From positions 1-64,000 of the forward strand of contig NZ_JBILQK010000009.1 of assembly GCF_044373315.1 (NCBI RefSeq): a stretch of 64,000 nt of DNA. The letters are read 5' to 3'. The position numbers and the translations under genes were made by a program. The DNA comes from JACDQM01 sp044373315 (GTDB lineage Bacteria; Pseudomonadota; Gammaproteobacteria; Burkholderiales; Burkholderiaceae_C). The notes below the pieces were generated by a model that saw only the letters and a program-made list of their open reading frames with translations, did no database searches and was not told the DNA's origin. Below are positions 36,367 to 45,914 of the stretch, piece after piece (within the stretch, counting starts at the first letter, position 1; every line of letters starts with the position of its first letter).

Positions 36367-38745
36367 TCAGCGCCGCTTCCGACTGCGCGACTCCGCCGCC
36401 TTCGCAACCGTCTGCACCGCTGACTTGCTCGCTGCCTTTCCGCCTGGCTTGCGCGCAGCCGTGCGCGCCGCCTTGATCGGGTGGTCGGCAGCGCTTGCAG
36501 CAGCGGGCTTGCTGCCATCTGCGCGCTTGCGGCCCGCTTTCGCTTCGCGATCCTGGCGCCGCACGCGGTCCAGCGCTGCAACAGCCGAGTCCGAATCCAC
36601 CGCCTGGCCGGTCTTGTCGCGATGCACACGAGGGGTTCCCCGCGCCTCCGACGCGTCAAGTCCGTCGCGAATCAACCGGAAGTCGATCTTGCGCCCGTCC
36701 AGATCCACACGACTCACCTGCACGCGGACACGCGCCCCCGTTGCGTACCGAATGCCCGTGCGCTCGCCCCGCAGCTCTTGGCGCACCTCATCAAAGCGGT
36801 AATACTCGCCGCCCAACTCGGTGATGTGGATCAGCCCTTCGACATAGAGTGCATCAAGCTGCACAAACAATCCGAAGCTGGTGACGGCGCTAACTGTTCC
36901 GCTGAACTCCTCACCCAGATGCTCGCGCATGTAGCGGCACTTGAGCCATGCCTCGACGTCGCGAGAAGCCTCATCAGCACGACGCTCATTGGCGCTGCAA
37001 TGCGCACCCGCAACCTCCCAGCGCTCAAGTTCAGTGCTGGCCTCGGCAGGGTTGATCGGCTTAGAACGCCCTGGACGCTTGGCCGGCATCGGCACCTGCA
37101 TCTTGGTCGCATCCAAGTGATAGCGCTTGCCGCCAAGCATGGCCTTGATGACGCGATGTACGAGCAGATCGGGATAGCGGCGGATCGGGCTCGTGAAGTG
37201 CGTATAAGCCGGGTAGGCGAGTCCAAAGTGACCGGCGTTGGCCGAGGTATAGATTGCCTGTTGCATGGAGCGCAGCAGCATGCTGTGGATCTGCGTCGCG
37301 TCGGGGCGCTCTTTGGTTGCCGCCGCAATGGCCTGGTATTCACCCGGCTTGGGATCATCACTCAAGCCCAGCCCCAAGCCCAAGGCACGCAAGTAGGCTT
37401 GCAGGGCCGTGCGTTTCTCGGGGGTAGGGCCTTCGTGGACGCGGAACAAGGCATGGTGCTTGCCCCCTTCGATGAAATCGGCCGCACAGACGTTAGCAGC
37501 CAGCATCGCCTCTTCGATGAGGCGGTGCGCCTCGTTGCGAGTGCGCGGCACGATCTTCTCAATCCGACCGTTGTCGTCGCAGACGATCTGCGTTTCCGTC
37601 GTTTCGAAATCGACAGCCCCGCGCTTCTTGCGATGGTCCAGCAGCACCCGGTAGACCTCATGCAGATGAAGCAGGTGAGGTACCAGGTCGCGCCGCTTGG
37701 AGGCCTCAGGCCCATGCGTATTGGCAAGGACTGCGGCCACCTCGTTGTAGGTCAGACGAGCATGGGAGCAGATCACAGCCGGATAGAACTGGTAAGCCCG
37801 CGTCTCTCCGTCAGCGTCGATGAGCATGTCACACACCATGGACAAGCGATCTTCGTTCGGATTGAGTGAACACAGCCCGTTTGAAAGCTTCTCCGGCAGC
37901 ATCGGGATCACGCGACGCGGAAAATACACAGACGTGGCGCGCTCGTAGGCATCAAGATCCAGCGGCTCGCCCGGCTTGACGTAGTGACTGACATCAGCAA
38001 TCGCCACCAGCAAGCGCCAGCCACTGAACGCACTCTTGCCACGCCCTTGCTTGTGCGGTTCGCAATAGACCGCGTCATCGAAGTCCCTGGCGTCCTCACC
38101 GTCGATGGTGACCAGCGGCACATCGCGCAGATCTATGCGCTGCTTCAAGTCGACTGCCCGCAGGCGCTCAGGCAGCTTCGCCGCCTGGGCCTGAGTCTCG
38201 GCACTGAAGCGATGAGGGACGTCGTACTTGCGCACGGCAATCTCGATCTCCATCCCTGGATCGTCAATCTCGCCCAACACCTCGACGACGCGTCCGACTG
38301 GCTGTGAGTAGAGGGATGGAGGTTCAGTGAGTTCGACCGCGACCACCTGCCCTGCTGTGGCATTGGCGATGCCGTTCTTAGGGATCAGGATGTCCTGCCC
38401 CATGCGTTTGTCCTCCGGGGCGACCAGCCAGATGCCGGACTCCAGCAACAGCCGACCGATGATCGGGCGCTTCTTGCGATCGAGGATTTCCAGCACCCGG
38501 CCTTCGGGCCGGCCACGCTTGTCATAACGCACGATGCGCACGCGCAGCCGATCACCGTGCATCACCGGGTGCATTTCCTGTGAAGCAAGATAGATGTCCG
38601 ACTGCCCGTCGTCAGGCACCAGGAAGCCGTGCCCATCCCGATGGCCCTGCACCTGGCCTTCGACCTCACTGAGCAAAGCTCCCTGGGTCACGCTTGCGGT
38701 CTTGATATTTTTGATGATAGAATCCTTGACTTCCTGAACGGCCAA
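36367..38745 (-). CDS. rnr: Ribonuclease R
   Basis: RNase R is a processive 3'-5' exoribonuclease that degrades structured RNA and acts in rRNA quality control and trans-translation. The 792-residue product has N-terminal cold-shock domains (GHRDGHGFLVPDD), the RNB catalytic domain with the metal-binding IDGEDARDFDDAVY and ADVSHYV, a C-terminal S1 domain (GTVSAVTSFGLFVQLD), and a Lys/Ala/Arg-rich tail. Start is uncertain: I give the TTG at 38745; a GTG at codon 19 is another possibility. The 5' end overlaps the likely promoter of the divergent tRNA-Leu. Confidence 0.95.
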   Translation of the reverse strand: MAVQEVKDSIIKNIKTASVTQGALLSEVEGQVQGHRDGHGFLVPDDGQSDIYLASQEMHPVMHGDRLRVRIVRYDKRGRPEGRVLEILDRKKRPIIGRLLLESGIWLVAPEDKRMGQDILIPKNGIANATAGQVVAVELTEPPSLYSQPVGRVVEVLGEIDDPGMEIEIAVRKYDVPHRFSAETQAQAAKLPERLRAVDLKQRIDLRDVPLVTIDGEDARDFDDAVYCEPHKQGRGKSAFSGWRLLVAIADVSHYVKPGEPLDLDAYERATSVYFPRRVIPMLPEKLSNGLCSLNPNEDRLSMVCDMLIDADGETRAYQFYPAVICSHARLTYNEVAAVLANTHGPEASKRRDLVPHLLHLHEVYRVLLDHRKKRGAVDFETTETQIVCDDNGRIEKIVPRTRNEAHRLIEEAMLAANVCAADFIEGGKHHALFRVHEGPTPEKRTALQAYLRALGLGLGLSDDPKPGEYQAIAAATKERPDATQIHSMLLRSMQQAIYTSANAGHFGLAYPAYTHFTSPIRRYPDLLVHRVIKAMLGGKRYHLDATKMQVPMPAKRPGRSKPINPAEASTELERWEVAGAHCSANERRADEASRDVEAWLKCRYMREHLGEEFSGTVSAVTSFGLFVQLDALYVEGLIHITELGGEYYRFDEVRQELRGERTGIRYATGARVRVQVSRVDLDGRKIDFRLIRDGLDASEARGTPRVHRDKTGQAVDSDSAVAALDRVRRQDREAKAGRKRADGSKPAAASAADHPIKAARTAARKPGGKAASKSAVQTVAKAAESRSRKRR
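38694..38723 (+). promoter_or_regulatory. Possible sigma-70 promoter for tRNA-Leu
   Basis: TTGCGG (38694-38699), 18 bases, then TAGAAT (38718-38723) lies 60 bases before the tRNA. The spacer is AT-rich against a GC-rich background. It sits within the 5' coding end of the divergent rnr gene. The -35 is imperfect. Confidence 0.45.
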
Positions 38746-38758
38746 GACTGAACTTTCA

Positions 38759-38770
38759 CTGAAATTTCAG
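38759..38770. repeat. Perfect 12-bp palindrome between rnr and tRNA-Leu
   Basis: CTGAAATTTCAG lies between the rnr start and the tRNA 5' end. It could be an operator or simply part of the tRNA leader. A related half-site (CTGAACTTTCA) lies just upstream at 38747-38757. Confidence 0.5.
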
Positions 38771-38783
38771 CATTGGACACCTT

Positions 38784-38868
<85 letters not shown>

Positions 38869-38876
38869 TATTCGAT

Positions 38877-38906
38877 AAAGGCCAGCATTTGCATGCTGGC
38901 CTTTTT
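38877..38906 (+). terminator. Intrinsic terminator of tRNA-Leu
   Basis: A 10-bp perfect stem (AGGCCAGCAT/ATGCTGGCCT, 4-base loop) begins 10 bases after the tRNA and ends in five T residues. It shows the tRNA is transcribed alone. Confidence 0.9.
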
Positions 38907-38999
38907 CATTTTGCGCGTTCTATCGCGCTTGTTGCATGCAGCGCAACGATAACGCAAGCCAACGCGCGAGGGTCAGGACTTGCGCTCGGACCGGCATGC

Positions 39000-39521
39000 T
39001 CAGACCGCGAACTTCTTGGCCAGCGCGTCAGGGCGCAGATTGTCGTATTCCTCAAACGGCTGATGGATCCAAGGGCTGGTTTCCAGCATCTCGACGTAGT
39101 AGTCCGGCGTGTAGCTGGACACACCCTTGGCCCAGATGACTGCAGAGCGCAGTTCCGCAATCGCAGGCATGCCCCGCAGACGCTCGACCACCGCCTTCAA
39201 GGTGACACCGGAGTCCGCCAGATCATCAACCAGGAGCACGCGCCCAGCCAACTCGCCCTTGGGCATGGTGATGTACTTGGCGATATCAAGCCGCCCCTGG
39301 ATCGTTCCGGCTTCAGCGCGATAGGAACTGGTCGACATGATGCCCAACGGCTTGTCGAACACACGCGACAGCACATCGCCAGGCCGCATGCCGCCGCGCG
39401 CGAGGCAAAGAATCTGGTCGAACTCCCAGCCTGAAGCATGGATCTTCAGCGCCAGGCGCTCGATCAGCAGGTGGTACTCGTCCCAGGATACGTACAGATG
39501 CTTGCCGTCGTCGGTCAACAT
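39000..39521 (-). CDS. Phosphoribosyltransferase (purine PRTase-like)
   Basis: This 173-residue type I phosphoribosyltransferase has the PRPP-binding loop RVLLVDDLADSGVTLKAVV and the early segment LARGGMRPGDVLSRVF. It probably salvages a purine base such as hypoxanthine, guanine or xanthine with PRPP; the base cannot be fixed from sequence. The ATG at 39521 has GGAG nine bases upstream; the upstream part of the frame overlaps purA and is not coding. It lies 31 bases after purA, linking purine synthesis and salvage. Confidence 0.88.
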   Translation of the reverse strand: MLTDDGKHLYVSWDEYHLLIERLALKIHASGWEFDQILCLARGGMRPGDVLSRVFDKPLGIMSTSSYRAEAGTIQGRLDIAKYITMPKGELAGRVLLVDDLADSGVTLKAVVERLRGMPAIAELRSAVIWAKGVSSYTPDYYVEMLETSPWIHQPFEEYDNLRPDALAKKFAV

Positions 39522-39552
39522 AGTTTCAATCTCCAGATCCGTCCCGATGAAC

Positions 39553-40890
39553 TCAGGCCTTGTAGGGGTGTTGCAAGAGGATGGTGTGGTCGCGATCCGG
39601 CCCGGTCGAAACCATTGCGATCGGAGCGCCCGTGATTTGCTGGACACGCTCAAGGTAACGGCGCGCGTTCAGCGGCAGTTCGGCCCACTCGGTAATACCG
39701 GCGGTCGTCTCGGTCCAGCCCGCGAAGGTCTCGAACACCGGTTTGCAGGCCTCGATTTCATCCGCATCCAGCGGAAGGATATCGACGGTCTGGCCGTTGA
39801 GTTCATAGCCGATGCACATCTTCACTTCGGCCAAGCCATCCAACACGTCCAGCTTGGTCATGCACAAGCCGGTGATGCCGTTGATGATGATGGAACGCTT
39901 CAGTGCCGCAGCATCCAGCCAGCCGCAGCGGCGAGCGCGTCCGGTCACGGTGCCCTTCTCCTGACCCACGGTGGACAGGTGATAACCGACCGTCCCTTCC
40001 TTCTCCCACTCCAGTTCGGTGGGGAACGGGCCACTGCCAACACGCGTCGTGTAGGCCTTGGTGATGCCCAGCATGTAGTGCAGCATTTGAGGGCCAACGC
40101 CCGCGCCAGCGGCCGCATTGCCGGCCACGCAGTTGCTGGACGTCACGTAGGGGTACGTGCCGTGGTCGATGTCGAGCAGCGTTCCCTGCGCGCCTTCGAA
40201 GAGGATGTTCTGACCAGCCAGATGGGCCTTGTGCAGCATGTAGCCCACATCGGCCATCATGGGCTTGAGCACCTCAGCCATCTTCATGGCCTGGTCGTAG
40301 ATTGGCTGAAACTCAAGCGCACTCGACTTCAGGTAGCCGACCAATGCAAAGTTGTGCAGGTCGAGCAGGTCCCGAAGCTTCTTTGCGAAACGCTCGGGAT
40401 GCTTCAGATCCTGAACACGCAGCGCGCGGCGCGCGACCTTGTCTTCATAGGCAGGCCCGATACCCTTGCCGGTGGTCCCGATCTTGCCGCTGCCACTGCT
40501 TTCGCGCAGCGCTTCACGCGCCTTGTCGACTTCAACATGGAAGGGCAAGATCAAAGGGCAGGATTCGCTGATGTACAAGCGCGAGCGCACTTCCACACCC
40601 GCCTTCTCAAGCCGCTCAATCTCGCTAAGCAGGTGCGTCGGATCGAGCACCACACCATTGCCGATGTAGCAGGCCACGCCGTCACGCATGATGCCCGACG
40701 GGATCAGCTGCAGCGCAGTCTTGACTCCCTTGATGACCAAGGTATGGCCGGCGTTGTGCCCGCCCTGAAACCGCACCACACCTTGCGCGTGCGGCGTCAG
40801 CCAGTCCACCACCTTGCCCTTGCCCTCATCACCCCACTGGGTGCCGACGACCACCACGTTGCGTCCACGCGCAATTTCACTGCTGTGCAT
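39553..40890 (-). CDS. purA: Adenylosuccinate synthetase
   Basis: PurA joins IMP and aspartate using GTP, the first step from IMP to AMP. The 445-residue product has the GTP loop GTQWGDEGKGKVVDWL, FQGGHNAGHT, GIGPAYEDK, and the C-terminal MVSTGPDRDHTI. Length is normal. It starts 45 bases after hisZ; the hisZ-purA-PRTase order is common in Burkholderiales. Confidence 0.98.
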   Translation of the reverse strand: MHSSEIARGRNVVVVGTQWGDEGKGKVVDWLTPHAQGVVRFQGGHNAGHTLVIKGVKTALQLIPSGIMRDGVACYIGNGVVLDPTHLLSEIERLEKAGVEVRSRLYISESCPLILPFHVEVDKAREALRESSGSGKIGTTGKGIGPAYEDKVARRALRVQDLKHPERFAKKLRDLLDLHNFALVGYLKSSALEFQPIYDQAMKMAEVLKPMMADVGYMLHKAHLAGQNILFEGAQGTLLDIDHGTYPYVTSSNCVAGNAAAGAGVGPQMLHYMLGITKAYTTRVGSGPFPTELEWEKEGTVGYHLSTVGQEKGTVTGRARRCGWLDAAALKRSIIINGITGLCMTKLDVLDGLAEVKMCIGYELNGQTVDILPLDADEIEACKPVFETFAGWTETTAGITEWAELPLNARRYLERVQQITGAPIAMVSTGPDRDHTILLQHPYKA

Positions 40891-40935
40891 GATTGATAAC
40901 CCGAAAAAACTAGGGACAGGTCGTACTGGCGCTCT

Positions 40936-42099
40936 TCAGAGCGCGCGCACCACCCACTGATCGCCGACACGCGCCAGTTCGCGGTCGCAGTCGAATTCAT
41001 CGCCTTCGTGCTCGTGCCCAGGGAGCACGCAAACCACGGTTTCGCCAAGCTCGCGCAGGCGGCGCACTGCCGCACGCAAGCTGGCCTCTTCGCCCCAAGG
41101 CGCACGGATGGCCGCCCTGAGCTGCGTCTCAGGCGTCAAGGCCACCAAAGCCTTCAGATCGAGGCTGAAGCCAACAGCGGGACGGCGGCGACCGAACACC
41201 GCGCCGACCTCGTCGTAGCGCCCACCCCGCAGAACCGCATCGCTGGAACCCTCGGCGTAGAGCGCGAAGCGCACACCGCTGTAATACGCATAACCACTCA
41301 AGTCCGCCAGATCAAAGCCCAGGCGAGCCTCGGCCTGAGTCTGTCGAAGATGATTGAAGAGCCACTGAAGGTCGTCAAGCGCCGCGCTGATCACCGCATT
41401 CTTCGGCAGGCGCTCGCGTGCAAGCGCAAGCACCTCTTCACCACCATACAGCGTCAGCAAGGCTTGCAAGCCTTGCTGCACAGCAGCGGGCAGATTCGCA
41501 GCCAGCAGTTCCAACTGGGCCGCGTCCTTGGCGGCGAGAGCTGCGACCAGGTCGGCCAGCAGCGCAGCCGGCAACCGAAGATCACCGAGCACCCCGCGCA
41601 CGAGTCGTGCATCGCCCATGTCCATCACGACGCCTGTCAGGCCAGCGCGCTTCAGCGCGTCGAGTGCCAGCTCCTGCACTTCGAGATCAGCCTCCAGCCC
41701 GGCATGGCCATAGATCTCGACACCGAACTGCAGCGGTTCACGCGTCGAATGCATGCCGGACGGACGAGTATGGACAACAGGTCCGCAGTAGCAAAGGCGT
41801 GTCACACCAGCCCGGTTGAGCAGATGCGCATCAATGCGCGCCACCTGAGGCGTCGTGTCGGCACGCAGGCCGAGACTGCGGCCAGACAGCTGATCGACGA
41901 GCTTGAAGGTCTTGAGGTCGAGTTCGCGGCCGGTACCAGAGAGCAAAGACTCCAGGTGTTCCAGCAACGGGGGCATGACGAGCTCGCAACCGTAGCTGCG
42001 AGCCATGTCCAGCAAGTCGCGACGCAACTCTTCTATGCGACGAGCCTGGGACGGCAACACGTCAGCGATGTGCTCGGGCAGGAGCCAAGCAGAGGTCAT
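40936..42099 (-). CDS. hisZ: ATP phosphoribosyltransferase regulatory subunit
   Basis: HisZ is a class II aminoacyl-tRNA-synthetase-like subunit that activates the short form of HisG in the first step of histidine synthesis. The 387-residue product starts MTSAWLLPEHIADVLPSQAR and has ELVMPPLLEHLESLLSGTG, LRADTTPQVARIDAH and the later RYDEVGAVFGRRRPAVGFSL. It is shorter than HisS (in this window at 49479-50789) and lacks the full tRNA-binding end. Its presence implies a short-form HisG elsewhere. No clear ribosome binding site is seen before the ATG at 42099. Confidence 0.95.
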   Translation of the reverse strand: MTSAWLLPEHIADVLPSQARRIEELRRDLLDMARSYGCELVMPPLLEHLESLLSGTGRELDLKTFKLVDQLSGRSLGLRADTTPQVARIDAHLLNRAGVTRLCYCGPVVHTRPSGMHSTREPLQFGVEIYGHAGLEADLEVQELALDALKRAGLTGVVMDMGDARLVRGVLGDLRLPAALLADLVAALAAKDAAQLELLAANLPAAVQQGLQALLTLYGGEEVLALARERLPKNAVISAALDDLQWLFNHLRQTQAEARLGFDLADLSGYAYYSGVRFALYAEGSSDAVLRGGRYDEVGAVFGRRRPAVGFSLDLKALVALTPETQLRAAIRAPWGEEASLRAAVRRLRELGETVVCVLPGHEHEGDEFDCDRELARVGDQWVVRAL

Positions 42100-42225
42100 G
42101 GACGTAAGGACGCGGTTAAAAACGGCATTGTACCGGTCACGCGCCAGGATTCCGTGACCGCCGTGGCGGCTTCGCGCCAAACGCTGCCCGTGGCTGGTGC
42201 CTGTCAGCACCCAGTCATCGCACGA

Positions 42226-42414
42226 TCAGGCCCAAAGCAGCCAAAGGCCGATTGAACCCAGCACCAAGCTAGCCAAACCAACAAACCGAATCTGTCCGTC
42301 GGTCAATGTCAGCAGCTTCGCGAAGACTTCACGCCAAGCGGACGGACTGAGAAAGGGCATCAAGCCCTCAATCACCAGCATCAAAGCGAGTGCGGCAAGC
42401 AGCTTCTCAGTCAC
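42226..42414 (-). CDS. Small membrane protein, DUF2065 (YjeT-like)
   Basis: The 62-residue product is almost entirely hydrophobic, with two predicted membrane helices (LLAALALMLVIEGLMPFL and IRFVGLASLVLGSIGLWLLW) around a short loop (SPSAWREVFAKLLTLTDGQ). This matches DUF2065. It lies 17 bases after hflC, the same position as E. coli yjeT. Function is unknown; conserved linkage suggests a role near the HflKC-FtsH complex. Confidence 0.9.
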   Translation of the reverse strand: MTEKLLAALALMLVIEGLMPFLSPSAWREVFAKLLTLTDGQIRFVGLASLVLGSIGLWLLWA

Positions 42415-42431
42415 AGCCAGATCGCGCGAAA

Positions 42432-43322
42432 CTACTTGCTCTTGGCGGGTGCAGCAGGACCGCCACCGCGCATGGCCTTGAAGAAGTCACTGTTCGGGTC
42501 GACCACCATCACGTCCGACTTGTTGCGGAAGCTGGCGCGATAGGCTTCCAGCGAGCGATAGAACTGTGCGAATTGCGGGTCGCGTCCGAAGGCCTCAGCG
42601 TAGAGCGCCGAGGCCTTGGCATCCCCCTCGCCCTTGATCTTCTGGGCTTCGCGATAGGCCTCGGCAACGATGACCTCGCGCTGGCGATCAGCGTCAGCGC
42701 GGATCTTCTCGCCTTCGGCGCCACCGGTCGAGCGCAGTTCGTTAGCCACGCGCTTGCGCTCGGACTCCATGCGGCGGTAGACCGAATCGGTGATGTTGGC
42801 AGCGAAGTCGACACGCTTGATGCGCACATCCACCACCTCGATGCCGAACTGCTTGGCCTCGTCTTCCAGGCGCTTGAGCACATCGGTCATGACCTTCTCA
42901 CGTTCGGTCGCCAGCACAGCCAGCACGGTGCGCTTGGTGACCTCTTCATTGAAGGCGGCCTGCACGATGGGGCTCAATCGATTCTCGACGTTGCGCATAT
43001 CGGTGCCGCTGTTGCGGATGAACTGGCGCGGCTCGGAGACGCGCCATTTGACCAACCAGTCGATCACCAGACTCTTCTTCTCGGCCGTGAAGATGGCGCG
43101 CGACTCAGGGCTGTCCAGGGTCTGGATGCGTCGATCCAGGAACACGACGTTCTGGAACGGCGGCGGCATCTTGAATTTCAGACCTGGCTCGGTGACCACT
43201 TCCTTGATTTCACCCAAGGCGTAGATCACGGCGAACTGTCGCTGATCGACGATGAAGAGTGTCGAGCTGGCCAACATAAAGGCGATCAGGGCGCCGATGA
43301 CAATGGGGGCGATACGGTTCAT
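42432..43322 (-). CDS. hflC: HflC, FtsH protease modulator
   Basis: HflC and HflK form a large membrane cage around the FtsH protease. The 296-residue product has an N-terminal membrane anchor (IAPIVIGALIAFMLASSTLF), then the SPFH/band-7 domain (VDQRQFAVIYALGEIKEVVT and KFKMPPPFQNVVFLDRRIQT), then a helical region. I use the ATG at 43322 because homologues start MNRI and AAGGA is at good distance; an ATG at 43334 is immediately behind the same site. It lies 17 bases after hflK. Confidence 0.96.
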   Translation of the reverse strand: MNRIAPIVIGALIAFMLASSTLFIVDQRQFAVIYALGEIKEVVTEPGLKFKMPPPFQNVVFLDRRIQTLDSPESRAIFTAEKKSLVIDWLVKWRVSEPRQFIRNSGTDMRNVENRLSPIVQAAFNEEVTKRTVLAVLATEREKVMTDVLKRLEDEAKQFGIEVVDVRIKRVDFAANITDSVYRRMESERKRVANELRSTGGAEGEKIRADADRQREVIVAEAYREAQKIKGEGDAKASALYAEAFGRDPQFAQFYRSLEAYRASFRNKSDVMVVDPNSDFFKAMRGGGPAAPAKSK

Positions 43323-43339
43323 TTTGATCGTCATCCTTC

Positions 43340-44656
43340 TCAACGGCCGTCGCGGTCACGGCTGCGCGAACCATCGCGCGAACGCACATCAGTCACACCA
43401 CTTGCCGGGGCACTCTCGGGCACGCTGGTGGCAGGCACAGGCGGACTTGCCATCACCGTGCCGCTGCTGGTCTGCTGGATCAGCTTGTCTAGCGGCAGGT
43501 ACAGCAGGTTGGAGCCATTGCGGCTGTCCACCATCACCTTGCTCACGTTCGAGTAGACCTGCTGCATGGTGTCGATATAGAGGCGGTCGCGCGTGACGGC
43601 CGGCGCCTTCTGGTACTCGGTCAGCACGCTCTTGAAACGCTGCGCATCACCCTCGGCCTGCGCCACCACCCGCGCCTTGTAGGCTTCGGACTCTTCGCGC
43701 AGGCGCGCGGCCGTACCTTGGGCCTTGGGGATCACGTCGTTGGCATAGGCCTGACCCTCGTTCTTCAGACGCTCTCGGTCGGCGCCAGCCTTGAAGGCAT
43801 CGTCAAACGCGGCCTGCACCTGCTCGGGAGCCTGCACGTTCTGGACGTTGACATTGACCACCAGAATGCCAGCCTTCAGCCTGTCCATCTGGTTCTGCAC
43901 TGACTTGGCCAAGTCGGCTGCGATGGCATCGCGCTGCTCGTAGAGCACCGAGTCCATCTTGCTCTTGCCGACGATTTCTCGAACAGCCGATTCCGCTGCC
44001 TGGACTACCGCCTCGTCGGGACCCCGGTTCTCAAACAGGTACTCGCGCGAGTCCTTAAGCCGGTACTGCACGGTGAAGCGGATGTCGACGATGTTCTCGT
44101 CCAGGGTCAGCATCGACGAGTCGCGCAGACCGGTGGCCTGAGCCACCGCGTTGCGGCCCACCTCGACCGAGCGCAGCTGAGTCACCGAGACGATCTCATT
44201 GGCCTGAAAGGGGTAAGGCAGGCGCCAGTTGAAGCCGGCATCGACCGTCTTGCTGAACTTGCCGAAGGAGGTAACGACCGCCTGCTGACCTTCCTGCACG
44301 ATGTAGAAGCCGCTACCCAGCCAGCCCAGCACGACCACCGCACCGATCAGGCCGGCGCCGATACCGGCGCTCTTCATGTCGGGTTGGAAGTTGCCGCCGC
44401 CATTGCCCTGTCCACCGCCTTGGCCGCCCCCGCCTTTGCTGCCGCCGAACATGCCAGACAGCTTGCGGTTGAAGTCGCGCCAAAGCTCATCGAGATCAGG
44501 CGGGCCCTCATTTCGGCCGTTGTTCAGATGGCGACCGCCGCGCCACGGCATGGCGGCAATCATCCCGGCGACTAGGGCTCTTGCAGCCCCAGCCACAGCC
44601 GACAGCCCCTGCTGGGGACCCGCCGAGCCAATGGACTCAATCTTGTTCATGCTCAT
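43340..44656 (-). CDS. hflK: HflK, FtsH protease modulator
   Basis: HflK partners HflC. The 438-residue product has a Gly-rich N-terminal stretch (about 73-90) with DLDELWRDFNRKLSGMFGG just before it, a single membrane helix (about 95-117), and the band-7 domain (VQEGQQAVVTSFGKFSKTVD then AGFNWRLPYPFQANEIVSV). It is about 35 residues longer at the N-terminus than most HflK; an internal ATG at 44551 (MPWRGGRHLNNG) may be the true start. It begins 6 bases after hflX. Confidence 0.95.
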   Translation of the reverse strand: MSMNKIESIGSAGPQQGLSAVAGAARALVAGMIAAMPWRGGRHLNNGRNEGPPDLDELWRDFNRKLSGMFGGSKGGGGQGGGQGNGGGNFQPDMKSAGIGAGLIGAVVVLGWLGSGFYIVQEGQQAVVTSFGKFSKTVDAGFNWRLPYPFQANEIVSVTQLRSVEVGRNAVAQATGLRDSSMLTLDENIVDIRFTVQYRLKDSREYLFENRGPDEAVVQAAESAVREIVGKSKMDSVLYEQRDAIAADLAKSVQNQMDRLKAGILVVNVNVQNVQAPEQVQAAFDDAFKAGADRERLKNEGQAYANDVIPKAQGTAARLREESEAYKARVVAQAEGDAQRFKSVLTEYQKAPAVTRDRLYIDTMQQVYSNVSKVMVDSRNGSNLLYLPLDKLIQQTSSGTVMASPPVPATSVPESAPASGVTDVRSRDGSRSRDRDGR

Positions 44657-44662
44657 GACCTG

Positions 44663-45880
44663 TCATTCACTCAATGGTTGTAGCGCGCCATCGCCAGATG
44701 GCGCCATTTCTTCAGCCTTCAAGTCCGGCAGCTCGACACCCTGGTCGCGCATTGCCGCAACGATCTGGCGGCGCAACGCCTCAAGGCCCGTGCCCTCCAC
44801 AGCGCTGACGAACACGCGCGGCACACGCAAGCCTCCCGGGCGTTCGATCCAGTCCATGGCGCTGCGCGGACGCTGGTTCTCGTCCAGCAGATCCTGTTTG
44901 TTGTAGACAAGAATCTGCGGAATACCTTCAGCACCAATTTCGTCGAGCACGCGCTCGACCTCGATCATCTGCTCATCCAGTTGTGCAGACGCCGCATCCA
45001 CCACATGCAGCAGCAGATCGGCCTCAGCCGCTTCTTGCAGTGTCGCCTTGAACGCGGCGACCAGCTTGTGCGGCAGATCGCGAATGAAGCCCACCGTATC
45101 CGAGAGCGAAACGCTCTGACCCGCCGCTTCCAGATACAAGGATCGGGTCGTGGTGTCCAGGGTCGCAAAGAGCTGATTGGCTGCGTAGGCGCGCGCTTTC
45201 ACCAACGCGTTGAACAGCGTGGACTTGCCTGCATTCGTATAGCCAACCAGCGACACACGGAACACCGCATTGCGCTCGCGTGCGCGCCGCTGCGTGCTGC
45301 GCTGGCGCTGCACCTTCTTGAGGCGCTCCTTGGTGACCTTGATTCGGTCATCGATCATCCGCCGGTCCAGCTCGATCTGAGCCTCACCTGGACCACCTCG
45401 CATGCCGATGCCACCGCTCTGACGCTCCAGGTGGCTCCAGCGCCGCACCAGGCGCGTGGCCAGGTATTGCAGGCGCGCCAACTCCACCTGAAGCTTGCCT
45501 TCGTGGCTCTTGGCACGCGCAGCAAAGATCTCGAGGATCAGCGCTGTACGGTCAGCAACAGGCACGCCGAGCAGACGCTCCAGATTGCGCTGTTGAGCCG
45601 GCGAAATCGCTTGGTCGAACAGCACCGTGTGCGCTTCATGAGCTTGCACCAGCAGCTTGATCTCGTCCGCTTTGCCAGACCCGACGAAAAGCGCAGCATC
45701 CGGCGCCTGCCGCCTAGCCACGACGCGTGCTACTGGCGTGTCACCGGCCGATTCGGCCAGCAAGGCCAGCTCATCCAGCGTGGGGTCGAAAGCAGCACCA
45801 CGGCCAAAATCGACGCCCACAAGAATGGCGCGCGCCGCCTCTGAGGGCGGCGACGTCTGGGGGAAGTGGGCGGAACTCAA
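44663..45880 (-). CDS. hflX: GTPase HflX
   Basis: HflX is a ribosome-splitting GTPase that binds 50S subunits and rescues ribosomes under heat stress. The 405-residue product has the N-terminal HflX domain (FVGSGKADEIKLLV; RTALILEIFAARAKSHEGKL; GIGMRGGPGEAQIELDRR), then a coiled linker, then the G domain with GYTNAGKSTLFNAL, DTVGFIRDLPHKLVAAFKAT, and NKQDL. The frame begins at TTG (45880); no ATG lies before the conserved region and no strong ribosome site is visible, so the start is tentative. It is 34 bases after hfq. Confidence 0.95.
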   Translation of the reverse strand: MSSAHFPQTSPPSEAARAILVGVDFGRGAAFDPTLDELALLAESAGDTPVARVVARRQAPDAALFVGSGKADEIKLLVQAHEAHTVLFDQAISPAQQRNLERLLGVPVADRTALILEIFAARAKSHEGKLQVELARLQYLATRLVRRWSHLERQSGGIGMRGGPGEAQIELDRRMIDDRIKVTKERLKKVQRQRSTQRRARERNAVFRVSLVGYTNAGKSTLFNALVKARAYAANQLFATLDTTTRSLYLEAAGQSVSLSDTVGFIRDLPHKLVAAFKATLQEAAEADLLLHVVDAASAQLDEQMIEVERVLDEIGAEGIPQILVYNKQDLLDENQRPRSAMDWIERPGGLRVPRVFVSAVEGTGLEALRRQIVAAMRDQGVELPDLKAEEMAPSGDGALQPLSE

Positions 45881-45914
45881 GGTCTTGCGTCAGGGGCGAG
45901 GATGCCCATCGCCT